A DNA stretch of 64,000 nt, from positions 186,001 to 250,000 of the forward strand of contig NZ_CP050948.1 in assembly GCF_019443745.1 (NCBI RefSeq). Reading direction: 5' to 3'. The translations under genes and the position numbers were made by a program. This stretch comes from Iamia sp. SCSIO 61187 (GTDB lineage: Bacteria > Actinomycetota > Acidimicrobiia > Acidimicrobiales > Iamiaceae). The first letter of the stretch is position 1. The number at the start of each line of letters is the position of its first letter. Under the pieces are notes generated by a model, which made no database searches, was not told where the DNA came from, and worked only from the letters and a program-made list of their open reading frames with translations. Shown here piece by piece: positions 25,978 to 36,067 of the stretch.

Positions 25978-26484
25978 CTACGCGCCGGCGCCCTCCGACG
26001 ATGGTGCCGGTGGGTCGGGGGTGGCCTCGCGCAGGGCGGAGATGACGGCGTGGATCGCGGCCAGGAGCGGTGTGACGCTGCTGGGCTGGCGACCCCAGAA
26101 GGCCTCGGCCGGGACCCGGGCCCGGTGGCGACCGGCGGGGGTGAGCACCGTGATCTGGACCAGGTCGGACGGCGGCAGGTCCATCCGGTCGTCGGGCGGG
26201 ACCCTCGTCAGGATCGACTGCACCACGGTCAGGAGCGAGCGGGTGGCGACCACCACCTCCGGCCGCCCGCCGGCGCCGACCACCCCGCTTCCGGCGCTGC
26301 TGTACATGCTCGTCGTCCCGTCGGCCAGGGCGATCAGGGTGACGCTGCCGCCCTCGGTCGGGACGTCGACCACGGCGCCGACCACGTCGGGGTGGTCCGG
26401 CGGGGCTTCGCCGACGTGCTCCTGCCCCTCCTCGAGGGCCCGGCCGCGCAACGTGCGGTAGAGCTCCTCCGGGGGCATCGCCAT
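25978..26484 (-). CDS. Hypothetical protein (168 aa)
   Basis: A soluble protein with no recognised domain. The middle alternates hydrophobic strands (GAVVDVPTEGGSVTLIALAD; LVQITVLTPAGRHRARV), and the end is a Pro/Ser/Ala tail. Start uncertain: ATG at 26484 or 26478; an earlier one at 26514 adds little. It is divergent from the deazaflavin oxidoreductase gene. Coding use (GC-rich third positions) supports a real gene. Confidence 0.55.
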   Translation of the reverse strand: MAMPPEELYRTLRGRALEEGQEHVGEAPPDHPDVVGAVVDVPTEGGSVTLIALADGTTSMYSSAGSGVVGAGGRPEVVVATRSLLTVVQSILTRVPPDDRMDLPPSDLVQITVLTPAGRHRARVPAEAFWGRQPSSVTPLLAAIHAVISALREATPDPPAPSSEGAGA

Positions 26485-26636
26485 CGGCGCACGGTAGGCG
26501 GGACCCGCCGGCACCGCCCTCCGAGCGCCAGCCGGCCGGCCCGTGGCTCGGGACCTTGGACCCTCGACCCGGGCACGGACGGCGACGACGATGACGACGC
26601 CGGCCCGTCGGGTCGCGCCCGACCGAAGGAGCGGCG

Positions 26637-27122
26637 ATGGCCCGTTGGCCCGTCTCCGACCAAGACGCCCGCGACATGTACCCCGGCGGTCGGGGCGACG
26701 AGACCGCCCGGTGGTACGCCCGGCACTGGAAGCGCGTCTTCCGCACCGGGCTGCTGCCCCGCCGCTGGGTCGTCCTCGAGGTCGTCGGGCGCCGGACGGG
26801 CCGGCCGACGTCGTTCCCCGTGGGGATGGCCGACGTGGACGGCCGCTGGTACCTGGTCTCGATGCTCGGCGAGTGCAACTGGGTCGCCAACGTCCGCGCC
26901 GCCGACGGGCGGGTGGTGCTGCGTCGCCTTCGGCCCCGCCCGGTCCGGCTGGTCGAGGTCCCCGCCGCCGACCGGGGTCCGATCCTGCGGCGCTACGTCG
27001 AGAAGGTCCCCGGCGGCCGCCCCCACATCCCCGTCCCCAAGGGCGCCCCGGTCGCCGACTTCGCCGCCATCGCCGACCGGTACCCGGTCTTCGAGGTCCA
27101 CGACGCCCCCGATCCGACCTGA
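26637..27122 (+). CDS. Deazaflavin (F420)-dependent nitroreductase-family protein
   Basis: A 161-residue protein of the F420-binding Ddn/nitroreductase branch. RRWVVLEVVGRRTGRPTSFP gives the usual second strand with the phosphate-binding G-RTG motif, and SMLGECNWVANVRAADGR the conserved loop. Relatives reduce quinones or nitro compounds using F420H2. The ribosome-binding site GAAGGAGCGG precedes ATG 26637. Confidence 0.86.
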   Translation: MARWPVSDQDARDMYPGGRGDETARWYARHWKRVFRTGLLPRRWVVLEVVGRRTGRPTSFPVGMADVDGRWYLVSMLGECNWVANVRAADGRVVLRRLRPRPVRLVEVPAADRGPILRRYVEKVPGGRPHIPVPKGAPVADFAAIADRYPVFEVHDAPDPT

Positions 27123-27158
27123 CCGTCCCCGGCCGAACGGGGCGGGCCCCTGCCGCTG

Positions 27159-27211
27159 CCGTTCTTGGTGCGGATGGTGGGGTTGGGGGGCGTGTTCGGT
27201 ACCAGGAACGG
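27159..27211. repeat. Third copy of the 53-bp dispersed palindrome
   Basis: Begins CCGTTCTTGGTGCGGAT and ends GTTCGGTACCAGGAACGG, matching the two copies at 25805-25857 and 25873-25925 in arms and length but with a changed centre. It lies between the oxidoreductase stop and the end of the BTAD regulator gene, so it could also act as a terminator. Confidence 0.6.
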
Positions 27212-27290
27212 GTTGGGCCCTGTCGCTGCGGGTCCCGAACCCGCTGACCGCGTCACGGATCACCTCCGAGGCGATCCGGGCGCGGGCACG

Positions 27291-30200
27291 TCAGGCGGTG
27301 AAGCGGGCCAGCTCGTCGAGGAACACCGGGGCGCCGAGCCGGCGGGCGAGGTCCCGGGCCCGGCCGGCCAGCCGCGCCGCCGGCGCCGGGCGGTCGAGCG
27401 CCTCGGCCAGCAGCGCCAGGACGGTGTCCACCGGCCCGTAGGCGCAGGTGCCGGCCCAGCAGACCCGTCCGGACCACGGCTCGAGGCGCTCCCGGTAGCG
27501 GTGCACCAGCTCCTCGTCGCCGCTGTGCGCCGCGGCCCGGCCGCCGATGACGTGGGCCGCCAGCCAGGTGAAGTCCGGGGCCGCCCGGTCGAGGGCGAGG
27601 GTCGCGTGGTGGCGGGACGCGGCCCGGTCGGTCGGCGCGACGCACAGGGCGAGCGCCGCGTGCCAGGCCGGGACGCCGGGCTGGTCGGCCACCAGGGTCT
27701 CGAGCTGGTCGGCCAGCTCACCGAGGCGGCCGGCGGCCAGGCGCAGGGGGAGGAGCTGGGCGGCGTAGGTGGCGAAGGCGCGCGACGGCGACACGTCGAC
27801 GAAGGTGGTCAGGGCCAGCTCGGCCAGCTCCTCGGAGCGGGCCAGGTCGCCGTCGAGGTGGGCGACCGCCGCCCGCTGGTAGGCCAGGGCCCACCGGCGC
27901 CCGACGTCGCCGACGCGAGGGGTCAGGTCCTCCAGCTCGGCCAGGCTGGCGCGCACCCGGTCGCCGTCGCCGCGCTGGAGGGCCACGGAGATGTCGAGCT
28001 GGGCGGCCTCGAAGCGGGCCCGGGGGTCGTCGGCGGCGACGGCGAGGTCGTGGAGCTCGTGGGTGATGCGCTCGCGCTCGTCGAGGTCGGCCGGGTGGCC
28101 CAGGGCCAGGTAGGCGAAGGGGAGCACGTCGCGGCGCGCCGCCGAGGACGTGGCGCCGGCCTCGGCGGCGACGAACAGGGCGCGGCAGCGCTCGGGCCGT
28201 GAGGTCATCGAGTACATGAGGCTGGCGGCGGCGCCGATGCGGGCCCGGTCGTCGGCGTCGGTGACGGCGGCCAGGGCGTGCTCGGCCAGGACCATGGCCC
28301 GCTCGTGCACCGTCCCCGACTCGGTGGTGGCGCCGAGCTGCAGGACGGCGAAGGCGGCCTCGCCCAGCAGGTCCACGTCGCCGATGGCCGTCGCCGCGTC
28401 GGCCGCGGCGAAGAGGGCGTCGGCCTGGCCGGGGTCGCCGGCCTGGCGGAGGGCGTCGCCCCGCCGCACCATGGCCTCCACCAGGTCCCGGGGTCGGAGG
28501 GCGGGGTTGTCCGAGGCCACGACGACCGCCCGCCCGCACCACTCGGCCGCCTCGGCGTGGGCCCCGGCGCCCGTGGCGGCGGCGGCGGCCCGGAGGGCCC
28601 AGCGGTGGGCGGCGACGGGGTCGAGCTCGGCGGCGGCGACGGCGTGGGCCGCCACCGTCGCCGGTGGGGCGCCGACCCGCTCGGAGGCGGCGGCGGCGCG
28701 GTGGTGGAGCTCGATCCGGAACCCGAGGGGCACGTCGTCGGCCACGACCCGCTGGATGGCGCCGTGGCGGAAGTGGAGCCGGCCGTCCCCGTCGGTGCGG
28801 AGGAGCCCGGCAGCGACGACCTCGGCCACGGCGGCCTCGCCGACGAGGTCCACCACGACGGCCACGGGCGACGACGTCCCGCAGACGGCGGCGGCCTCGA
28901 GGGCGGCGCGCCCGTCGGGTCCGAGGTGGGCGACGCGCCGCCGCACCAGCTCGCGCACGCCGGGCGCGGGCGGCAGGGTGTGCTCGGGGTCGCCGCCCCG
29001 GAGGTGGTCGAGAACGGCCGGGTCGACCAGCAGGCTGGCCAGCAGGACCGGGTTGCCGCCCGACATGTGGTGGAGCCAGGTGACGTCGAACGGCTCGCCC
29101 GACGACCCGAGGGCGCCGTCCAGGGCCGTCGCCGCCAGGTCAGCCACGGCGGCGACGTCGAGCGGGGGCAGCGTCACCACCCGGGCCGGCTCGGGCCCAC
29201 CCGGCAGGGACACCGGCCGCTCGGCGGTGACCATCACGGTGACGCCGTCGTGGGCGGCGGCGGTGGCCAGGGCGGCCTGGGTGGTCGGCCCGGACCGCTC
29301 GACGTCGTCGACGGCGACCACGATCGGGCCCCGGTCCTCGACCTCGCGGACGAGGGCGTCGACGAAGCGGTCGACGGGCGCCAGCCGGTCGTCGGGCCGG
29401 ACGCCGAGGTCGTCGACCAGCTCTGTGAGGGTCGACACCGGCGACGCCGGGTGCTCGGAGGTGGTGACGCCCACGGCCCGCCGCCCGGACCTCCGCAGAC
29501 GGCGGAGGACCTCGGACACCAGGGCCGAGCGGCCCGACCCGGCCTCGCCCACCACGACGGTGACGGGGCCGGCCTCGAGGGCGTCGAGGACGGCGCGCAC
29601 CTCGTCGTCGCGGCCCACCAGCCGGAGGGGCGCGGTGCCGGCGGTGCCGGGCTCGACCTCGAGGACCAGGGCCTCGGCGGCCCGCAGCTCGGGCCCCGGG
29701 AGCAGCCCGAGGTCGCGGGCCAGCGAGCGGTGCGCCCGGTCGAGGGCGGCGAGGGCGTCGCCGCGCCGGCCGGTGACCGCCAGGGCGCGCACGAGCAGGG
29801 CCCAGCGGTGCTCGTCGCCGGGGGTGGCGGCCACCAGCCGCTCGGCCTCGGCCACGGCCCAGCGGGTGCGCCCGGCCGCGAGGGCGGCGGCCAGGCGCAC
29901 GTCCTCCAGGGCCCGGCGGACCTCGCCCAGGTGGGTGCGGAGGGCGGCGGCCACGGCCAGCTGGTCGAGCTCGTCGAGGGGCCGACCCCGCCAGCGCCCC
30001 AGCGCCCGCTCGGCGATGTCGTGGGCCGACGCGGCGTCGTCGTCGAGGGTGGCCTCGGCGGCACGCAGGTCGGCGGCGACGGCGGCGAGGTCGCTCGGCA
30101 GGCCCAGCCGGTAGCCCCGCCCGTCGGTGAGCACCGCCTCGGGGCCCAGCCGGACCCGGAGCCGGCTCACCTGGTTCTGGATCGCGGCCCGGGAGGTGGC

Positions 30201-30389
30201 CGGCGGGTCGTCACCCCACAGCGCCTCCTCGAGCTCGGCGACGGCGACGGTGCCGGGCGCGTCGATGGCGAGCCGGCCGAGGATCTGGCGCTGCATGAGC
30301 GACAGGGCGCTCGGCGCCCCCGGTCCCTCGACCGTGCACGGCCCGAGCAGCCGCAGCCGCAGGCCGGAGCCCCCGTCCCCTCCCTCCAC
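27291..30389 (-). CDS. BTAD/SARP-type regulator with AAA ATPase and helical repeats
   Basis: A 1,032-residue AfsR-like transcription factor. Residues about 10-95 are an OmpR-like winged helix (ALSLMQRQILGRLA; SRAAIQNQVSRLRVRLG). Residues about 100-245 are the bacterial transcriptional activation domain. An AAA/STAND ATPase follows, with Walker A VVGEAGSGRSALV and Walker B IVVAVDDVERSG. Residues about 590-1030 are TPR-like helices. Such proteins integrate ATP-dependent switching with DNA binding, often for secondary metabolism; no obvious target cluster lies beside it. Confidence 0.9.
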   Translation of the reverse strand: MEGGDGGSGLRLRLLGPCTVEGPGAPSALSLMQRQILGRLAIDAPGTVAVAELEEALWGDDPPATSRAAIQNQVSRLRVRLGPEAVLTDGRGYRLGLPSDLAAVAADLRAAEATLDDDAASAHDIAERALGRWRGRPLDELDQLAVAAALRTHLGEVRRALEDVRLAAALAAGRTRWAVAEAERLVAATPGDEHRWALLVRALAVTGRRGDALAALDRAHRSLARDLGLLPGPELRAAEALVLEVEPGTAGTAPLRLVGRDDEVRAVLDALEAGPVTVVVGEAGSGRSALVSEVLRRLRRSGRRAVGVTTSEHPASPVSTLTELVDDLGVRPDDRLAPVDRFVDALVREVEDRGPIVVAVDDVERSGPTTQAALATAAAHDGVTVMVTAERPVSLPGGPEPARVVTLPPLDVAAVADLAATALDGALGSSGEPFDVTWLHHMSGGNPVLLASLLVDPAVLDHLRGGDPEHTLPPAPGVRELVRRRVAHLGPDGRAALEAAAVCGTSSPVAVVVDLVGEAAVAEVVAAGLLRTDGDGRLHFRHGAIQRVVADDVPLGFRIELHHRAAAASERVGAPPATVAAHAVAAAELDPVAAHRWALRAAAAATGAGAHAEAAEWCGRAVVVASDNPALRPRDLVEAMVRRGDALRQAGDPGQADALFAAADAATAIGDVDLLGEAAFAVLQLGATTESGTVHERAMVLAEHALAAVTDADDRARIGAAASLMYSMTSRPERCRALFVAAEAGATSSAARRDVLPFAYLALGHPADLDERERITHELHDLAVAADDPRARFEAAQLDISVALQRGDGDRVRASLAELEDLTPRVGDVGRRWALAYQRAAVAHLDGDLARSEELAELALTTFVDVSPSRAFATYAAQLLPLRLAAGRLGELADQLETLVADQPGVPAWHAALALCVAPTDRAASRHHATLALDRAAPDFTWLAAHVIGGRAAAHSGDEELVHRYRERLEPWSGRVCWAGTCAYGPVDTVLALLAEALDRPAPAARLAGRARDLARRLGAPVFLDELARFTA

Positions 30390-30638
30390 GGCCGGAGGTT
30401 ACCCCCGGTGCGCCAACGGGGGAGCGCCCGTTGGCGGGCTGTTGGCGGGCGCGGGGCAATGTGGTCGCCGTGACGGACGGCAGGGCGGGTCGACCCGTCG
30501 GGGGAGGGGCCGGGGTGGCGGCACGACGGGGGTAGGCGGGCCGCCGCCCGCCGGGGCGGTGGTGGTCACCCCCTGGCCACCACCGCCTCGGGCGTGCGGC
30601 GAGCCCGTCGCCGCCGTCACCCCACCGCCCGCAGGTGC

Positions 30639-32504
30639 TCAGGGGGCGGTGGCGATGGCCAGCGGGTACGGCAGGTCGAACACGTTGGGCTGGCCGGCCC
30701 GGTACCGCTGGCGGTCGAGGCTCTTGGCCGCCGCCAGCTCGGGCGGCTGGTAGAGCGACCACACCTGGGTCAGCGGCTCGGAGGACCCGGCCTCCTGGAG
30801 GAGGGCGTTGACGGCCTTGCGCCCGGCCTCGTTGGCGCTCTCCATGGTGGCCAGGTCGATGTCGGTGCGGACGTGGTCGGCGGCGAGGAAGAGGTTGGGC
30901 ACGCCGGTGTGGGCCTCCGAGCGCAGGGCCCAGCTGCCGGCGGTGTTGATGAGCAGGGGCTCGTCGTTGGCCGCCTCGACGACGCCGGGCCGCGGGTAGG
31001 TGATGGCCGGGTCGAGGTGCCACGACGCCACCACCTCGTCGCGCAGGTGCTCGCCGCCGGTGTCCTCCAGGCTGGCCTTGAGCTGGGCCCACACCTCGGT
31101 GAACACCTCCTCGGGCGTGCACTCCCGGGCGGGGCGGCCGAACACGATGCCGTCCCGGGTCCAGTCGGAGATGTCGATCGACAGGCAGTCCCGCACGGTG
31201 CCGTCGCCGTAGTCGTCGGGGAAGCTGCGCTCGGCCCAGAACTGGGCCTGGCTGATCGAGGTCAGGGCCCACCTGCTGTCGAGGTAGGCGACGTGGCCGT
31301 GCACGAGCGGCACCGGCTCGCGGAGGTAGATCTGCAGGCCGTTCATCCAGTCGGTGACCAGCCGGCCGGTGTCGGCCAGGTGGGGGTCGAGGGCGAGGAT
31401 GTCGGCGTTCCACAGCGCCGGCGTGCGCTCGGCGGGGACGGCGACGACGAACCAGTCGGCGGTCAGGGTCCGCGTGCGCCCGTCGGCGCCGGCGACCCGG
31501 GCGGCGGTGATGCGCCCGCCCTCGACGGCCAGGTGCTCGACCAGCCCGCTTTCGAACCGCACCCCGAGGGTCTCGAGGTGGTCGATCCACGGGTCGATCC
31601 ACGCCTCGTTGGTGGGGGCGTCGAGGACGCGGTCGGGGGCGCCGTCGCTCCCCCGGCCCATGGCGGAGAGGACGAAGGCCTCGCCCATCTTCCCGATGGT
31701 GCGGGTCGAGGCGACCTCGGGCTTGGCCGCCACCAGGCTGCGGGTCAGGCCGGAGGCGACGACCTCCTGGTACTGGGTCGACATCGACTCGGCGCTGATG
31801 AAGTCCCACCAGCCGACGTTCTCCCACTGGCCGTAGCGCCGGTCCTCGCAGCTGGTCAGGTAGACGAGGAGCCGGTTGGCGAACCAGGCCAGCTCGTGGG
31901 GCGGGACGTCGGTGACGAGCTGGAAGGCGGCGACGACGCTGCGGACCATCGACTCGGCGGTGAGGGCGCCGGGACCGGCCTCGATGACGAGGTCCTCCCG
32001 GCCCCCGCTGCGGGAGATGGCCACGCCGGAGGCGTCGACGAGGTTGTCCCACACGCCGTTGGGGTTGCCGGGGACGGGGATGCGCCGCATGGTGTCGGGC
32101 AGGTTCCGGTAGAAGCCGGGGAAGAACCGGAACCCGTGCTCGCCGGGGAGGGGCCGGCGGCCGCCCGCCGCCGTGCCGGCCACGCCCATGCTGCGGGCCT
32201 TGCCGCCGAGGGCCTTGCGCTCCACGACGGTGACGGCGAAGCCCCGCTCGGCCAGCTCGTGGGCGGCGGTGAGCCCGCCGGGGCCGGCTCCGACGACGAC
32301 CACCCTCGGCTGGGCTCGTCCGCCGCCCGTCGTCGCCGTCTGCCGGCGCGGCGGCGGGTCGCCGGCGCTGGCCCCGGCGGGGCCGGCCACCCCGACGGTG
32401 AGGGCTCCGGCCGCGCTGGCGGCCAGACCGGTGAGGACCCGGCGACGGCTGACTGTGGCGTTGTGCTGCGTGGCGTCGCGGGGCGTGTCGCTCCGCGTTG
32501 TCAT
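30639..32504 (-). CDS. Tat-exported FAD-dependent amine oxidase/desaturase
   Basis: A 621-residue flavoprotein of the amine-oxidase/phytoene-desaturase superfamily, close in layout to HpnE-like hydroxysqualene dehydroxylases. The N-terminus has a twin-arginine signal, SRRRVLTGLAASAAGA, so it is exported folded. The FAD-binding fold is VVVVGAGPGGLTAAHELAER, and ANEAGRKAVNALL near the end is the second flavin motif. The ATG at 32504 is only 30 bp from the divergent TetR start at 32535, and the shared palindromes imply control by that repressor. Substrate unknown. Confidence 0.86.
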   Translation of the reverse strand: MTTRSDTPRDATQHNATVSRRRVLTGLAASAAGALTVGVAGPAGASAGDPPPRRQTATTGGGRAQPRVVVVGAGPGGLTAAHELAERGFAVTVVERKALGGKARSMGVAGTAAGGRRPLPGEHGFRFFPGFYRNLPDTMRRIPVPGNPNGVWDNLVDASGVAISRSGGREDLVIEAGPGALTAESMVRSVVAAFQLVTDVPPHELAWFANRLLVYLTSCEDRRYGQWENVGWWDFISAESMSTQYQEVVASGLTRSLVAAKPEVASTRTIGKMGEAFVLSAMGRGSDGAPDRVLDAPTNEAWIDPWIDHLETLGVRFESGLVEHLAVEGGRITAARVAGADGRTRTLTADWFVVAVPAERTPALWNADILALDPHLADTGRLVTDWMNGLQIYLREPVPLVHGHVAYLDSRWALTSISQAQFWAERSFPDDYGDGTVRDCLSIDISDWTRDGIVFGRPARECTPEEVFTEVWAQLKASLEDTGGEHLRDEVVASWHLDPAITYPRPGVVEAANDEPLLINTAGSWALRSEAHTGVPNLFLAADHVRTDIDLATMESANEAGRKAVNALLQEAGSSEPLTQVWSLYQPPELAAAKSLDRQRYRAGQPNVFDLPYPLAIATAP

Positions 32505-32505
32505 C

Positions 32506-32540
32506 TGCAAAGAAGTACCGTAATCTTTGCATCTATGCAA
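32506..32540. promoter_or_regulatory. Nested palindromic operator/promoter between divergent genes
   Basis: TGCAAAGA-N10-TCTTTGCA (32506-32531) is a perfect 8-bp-arm inverted repeat. A second perfect palindrome, TTGCAT-CT-ATGCAA (32527-32540), overlaps it and covers the TetR start codon. TAATCT at 32521 serves as a -10 element for leaderless TetR transcription; TACTTC on the other strand may do so for the oxidase. The block is AT-rich in a GC-rich setting. The natural reading is autorepression plus control of the oxidase. Confidence 0.7.
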
Positions 32541-33203
32541 GCCGGTCCCGCTCCCGACGACGGCGTCGACGACGGTGCGGACGCCGCCGTCGTCGCCCTG
32601 CCGCCGTCGCCGTCGGCCGGTCTCCCGCCGCCGCCGTCGGCCGGTCTCCCGCCGCCGCCGTCGCCCAAGCTCGACCCGCTGCTCGACGCCGCCGCCGTGT
32701 GCCTGGCGGCCCGGGGCCCGTCCAAGACGACCCTCAGCGACATCGCCCGCGAGCTCGGCGTCGCCCCCAGCACGGTCTCCCGGAAGGTCGGCACGGTCGA
32801 GAGCGCGGCCTGGCTGCTCTGCGCCCGCGAGGCGCACCGGTTCTTCGCCCGCCTGCCCGAGATCGTCGCCCCCCACGACGGGGCCCGGATGGTCACCGCC
32901 TTCATGGCCGCCGGCATCGAGACGGCCCGGGCCGACCCGGTCTTCGCCCACATCCTCCAGCACGAGCCCGACTTCGTGGGCCGGGCCGTGACCCGCCGCA
33001 TGGAGGCGATCATCGAGCAGGTCACCACCGCCCTGGCGCCGGTGCTGTCGATGGCCATGGACATGGGCGTCATCCGCCGCACCGATCCGGAGCCGCTGGC
33101 CCACTGGGTCACCCGGGTGGCGCTCGTGTGCGTCCTCAGCCCCCCGCCCGGCGACCTCCACGAGGCGCTGGACCAGATCCTGCTGCCCCAGCTGGAGCCC
33201 TGA
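32535..33203 (+). CDS. TetR-family repressor with proline-rich repeat N-terminus
   Basis: A 222-residue TetR protein. The helix-turn-helix is LDAAAVCLAARGPSKTTLSD followed by IARELGVAPSTVSRKVG. The first about 50 residues are an acidic, then Pro/Ser-rich extension holding PSAGLPPP repeats, encoded by a 21-bp tandem repeat at about 32600-32662. The ATG lies inside a palindrome and shortly after a -10 element, so translation is probably leaderless. The final 68 bp overlap the convergent membrane-protein gene. Confidence 0.87.
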   Translation: MQAGPAPDDGVDDGADAAVVALPPSPSAGLPPPPSAGLPPPPSPKLDPLLDAAAVCLAARGPSKTTLSDIARELGVAPSTVSRKVGTVESAAWLLCAREAHRFFARLPEIVAPHDGARMVTAFMAAGIETARADPVFAHILQHEPDFVGRAVTRRMEAIIEQVTTALAPVLSMAMDMGVIRRTDPEPLAHWVTRVALVCVLSPPPGDLHEALDQILLPQLEP

Positions 33204-33717
33204 GCGGGGAGCGTCGTCGCCCGGTGGCGATCGCCCCGACGGCGACGACGGCGACGACGGCGGTCAGGGCCACGACCTCGCCCACCAGGCCGCCCGGCGC
33301 CGGCAGCGACCCGACGGCGAGGAGGACGAGCCCACCGACGAGGGTGGCGGCGACGACGGCGGCGGCGCGGGCGACCTCGGCGTCCACCACGGCGGCGTCG
33401 GGGACGGCCGTCGACCGGCTCCGGGCGGCCAGGCCGGTGGCCTCGCCGGCGGCGACGGCCCCTGCGGCCCACAGCACGACCTCGGGGGCGAGGCCGTCGG
33501 CGCCGAGGCCGGTGGTGGCGGCGACGCCGACGGCGCCCAGCCCGAGGGCGAGGGCGACGTCGCCGCCCCGGTCGGCGGCGACCCAGAGCCCGGCGCCGGC
33601 GACCACCACCAGGGCCACGACGAGCCACCCGGGGGCTCCGGCCCCGCGCCCGGCGAGGATCACGGTCGCCCCGCCGATCATCGGCCCGGCGGCGACGAGG
33701 GCGGGGCGTCGGATCAC
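33136..33717 (-). CDS. Membrane protein, last gene of the MoxR operon
   Basis: A 193-residue protein with about four to six hydrophobic segments (GATVILAGRGAGAPGWLVVA; GLWVAADRGG; VVLWAAGAVAAGEATGLAA; VVAATLVGGLVLLAVG) and a basic tail. No family recognised. It overlaps the DUF58 gene by 4 bp (GTGA), so it belongs to the same translationally coupled unit. Its end overlaps the TetR gene on the other strand by 68 bp. Confidence 0.65.
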   Translation of the reverse strand: MIRRPALVAAGPMIGGATVILAGRGAGAPGWLVVALVVVAGAGLWVAADRGGDVALALGLGAVGVAATTGLGADGLAPEVVLWAAGAVAAGEATGLAARSRSTAVPDAAVVDAEVARAAAVVAATLVGGLVLLAVGSLPAPGGLVGEVVALTAVVAVVAVGAIATGRRRSPLRAPAGAAGSGPAPRGGRRAGG

Positions 33718-35045
33718 GGGGTCACCGGGGTGGTCCGGACAGAACCCGTGAGGGCGAGGACGGCGGCGTCGGGTGAGGCCCCGGCGGGGACGGTGGCGGT
33801 GCGCAGGCCCTGGGCGGCCAGGCGCCGCCGGCGCTGCTCGACCTCGAGCCGCCAGAGCCGCACGGCCTCGGGCGGGACCGGCGCGAGGTGGGGGGCGAGC
33901 AGGGGCGTGCGGTCGATGACCACGACGGCGACGTCGAGGCCCCGGCGGCGCAGCGAGGCGAGGGCGGTCGCGAACACGTCGTCCTCGAGGGTGGTGATGG
34001 CGACGACGGTCGCCCCGGCCGGGATGGCGTGGGGCGGGAGGAAGCCGATGAGGCTGGGGTGGGTCAGCGTCAGCGACGCCACCGCGAACAGCTCCTGCAG
34101 CAGGTGCTCGCGGCCCCGGGTGCCGCCCCGGGGTGGGAGCCACCGCAACCCGCTCCCGAACAGGACGGCCCCGACCCGGTCCTGGCGGGCGAGGTGGACC
34201 TCCGCGAGCGCCCACGCCACGCGCCCGGCCTCGAGCAGGCCCGATGGCGGGTACGCACCGCCGTCGACGGTGGTGTCGATGACGAGGACGACGTCGCCCG
34301 CCCGCTCCGAGTGGCGCTGGTTGGCCATGAGCCGACCCCGACGGGCCGTCGCCTTCCAGTTGACCGCGTGCAGCGGGTCGCCGGGCTGGTGGGGGCGGAG
34401 CTCGGCGAAGTCCGACCCGTCCCCCCGGAGGCGGGTCAGGTGGCTCCCGGCCACCGATCGGGGCTGGGTCGCCCGGAGCGCACCGCGACCCCGGGGGGCG
34501 GCGGGGAGCACCTCGACCCGGCGCCGGAGGACGGCACCTCCCGTCCAGCGCACCAGCCCGCCGGGGCCGTCGACCCGGAGCTCGACCCGATCGACCCACA
34601 CCTCGCCCCAGTGCCGCGTCCGCGGGGCGATCGTCCAGCGCACGGGCTCGGGCCCGACCCGGCGGGCCACGGCCACCGGGCCCTCGGGATCGTCGAACCG
34701 CACCGGCCCGCGGACCCGGGCGGCCACCTCGACCACCACCGGGCGCGAGGCGACGAGCTCGACGACGACGGCGAGGCGGTCGCCCTCGACGAGGCGGCCG
34801 ATCGGCGGCAGGACCCGGATCCGGAGCTCGGGGTCGGCGGCCGAGGCCGTGGCCAGCACGGCGAGGACGAGGAACGGCGCGCCGAGGACGACGAGCTCCA
34901 CCCGGGAGGCGGCCAGGCCGAGCACGATCCCGGCGAGCCCGAGGACGACGTAGGCGCCGAGCCGGGGCCCCCGCTCGCGGCGCAGCGGGACCGTGGTGGC
35001 GGCGTCGTCGGACCCGAGGACCGGCACCAGGTCGCGGAGCAGCAT
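33714..35045 (-). CDS. DUF58 protein (MoxR-associated)
   Basis: A 443-residue DUF58 protein. Two N-terminal membrane segments (LGAYVVLGLAGIVLGLAA; LVVLGAPFLVLAVLATASA) precede a beta-rich part. The DUF58 core follows with FAELRPHQPGDPLHAVNWKA, then a von Willebrand A-like region (DVVLVIDTTVDGG). DUF58 proteins work with MoxR ATPases as chaperone-like assembly factors at the membrane. The ATG at 35045 is 2 bp from the MoxR stop; an in-frame upstream start would run into that gene. Confidence 0.9.
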   Translation of the reverse strand: MLLRDLVPVLGSDDAATTVPLRRERGPRLGAYVVLGLAGIVLGLAASRVELVVLGAPFLVLAVLATASAADPELRIRVLPPIGRLVEGDRLAVVVELVASRPVVVEVAARVRGPVRFDDPEGPVAVARRVGPEPVRWTIAPRTRHWGEVWVDRVELRVDGPGGLVRWTGGAVLRRRVEVLPAAPRGRGALRATQPRSVAGSHLTRLRGDGSDFAELRPHQPGDPLHAVNWKATARRGRLMANQRHSERAGDVVLVIDTTVDGGAYPPSGLLEAGRVAWALAEVHLARQDRVGAVLFGSGLRWLPPRGGTRGREHLLQELFAVASLTLTHPSLIGFLPPHAIPAGATVVAITTLEDDVFATALASLRRRGLDVAVVVIDRTPLLAPHLAPVPPEAVRLWRLEVEQRRRRLAAQGLRTATVPAGASPDAAVLALTGSVRTTPVTP

Positions 35046-35047
35046 CG

Positions 35048-36063
<1,016 letters not shown>

Positions 36064-36067
<4 letters not shown>

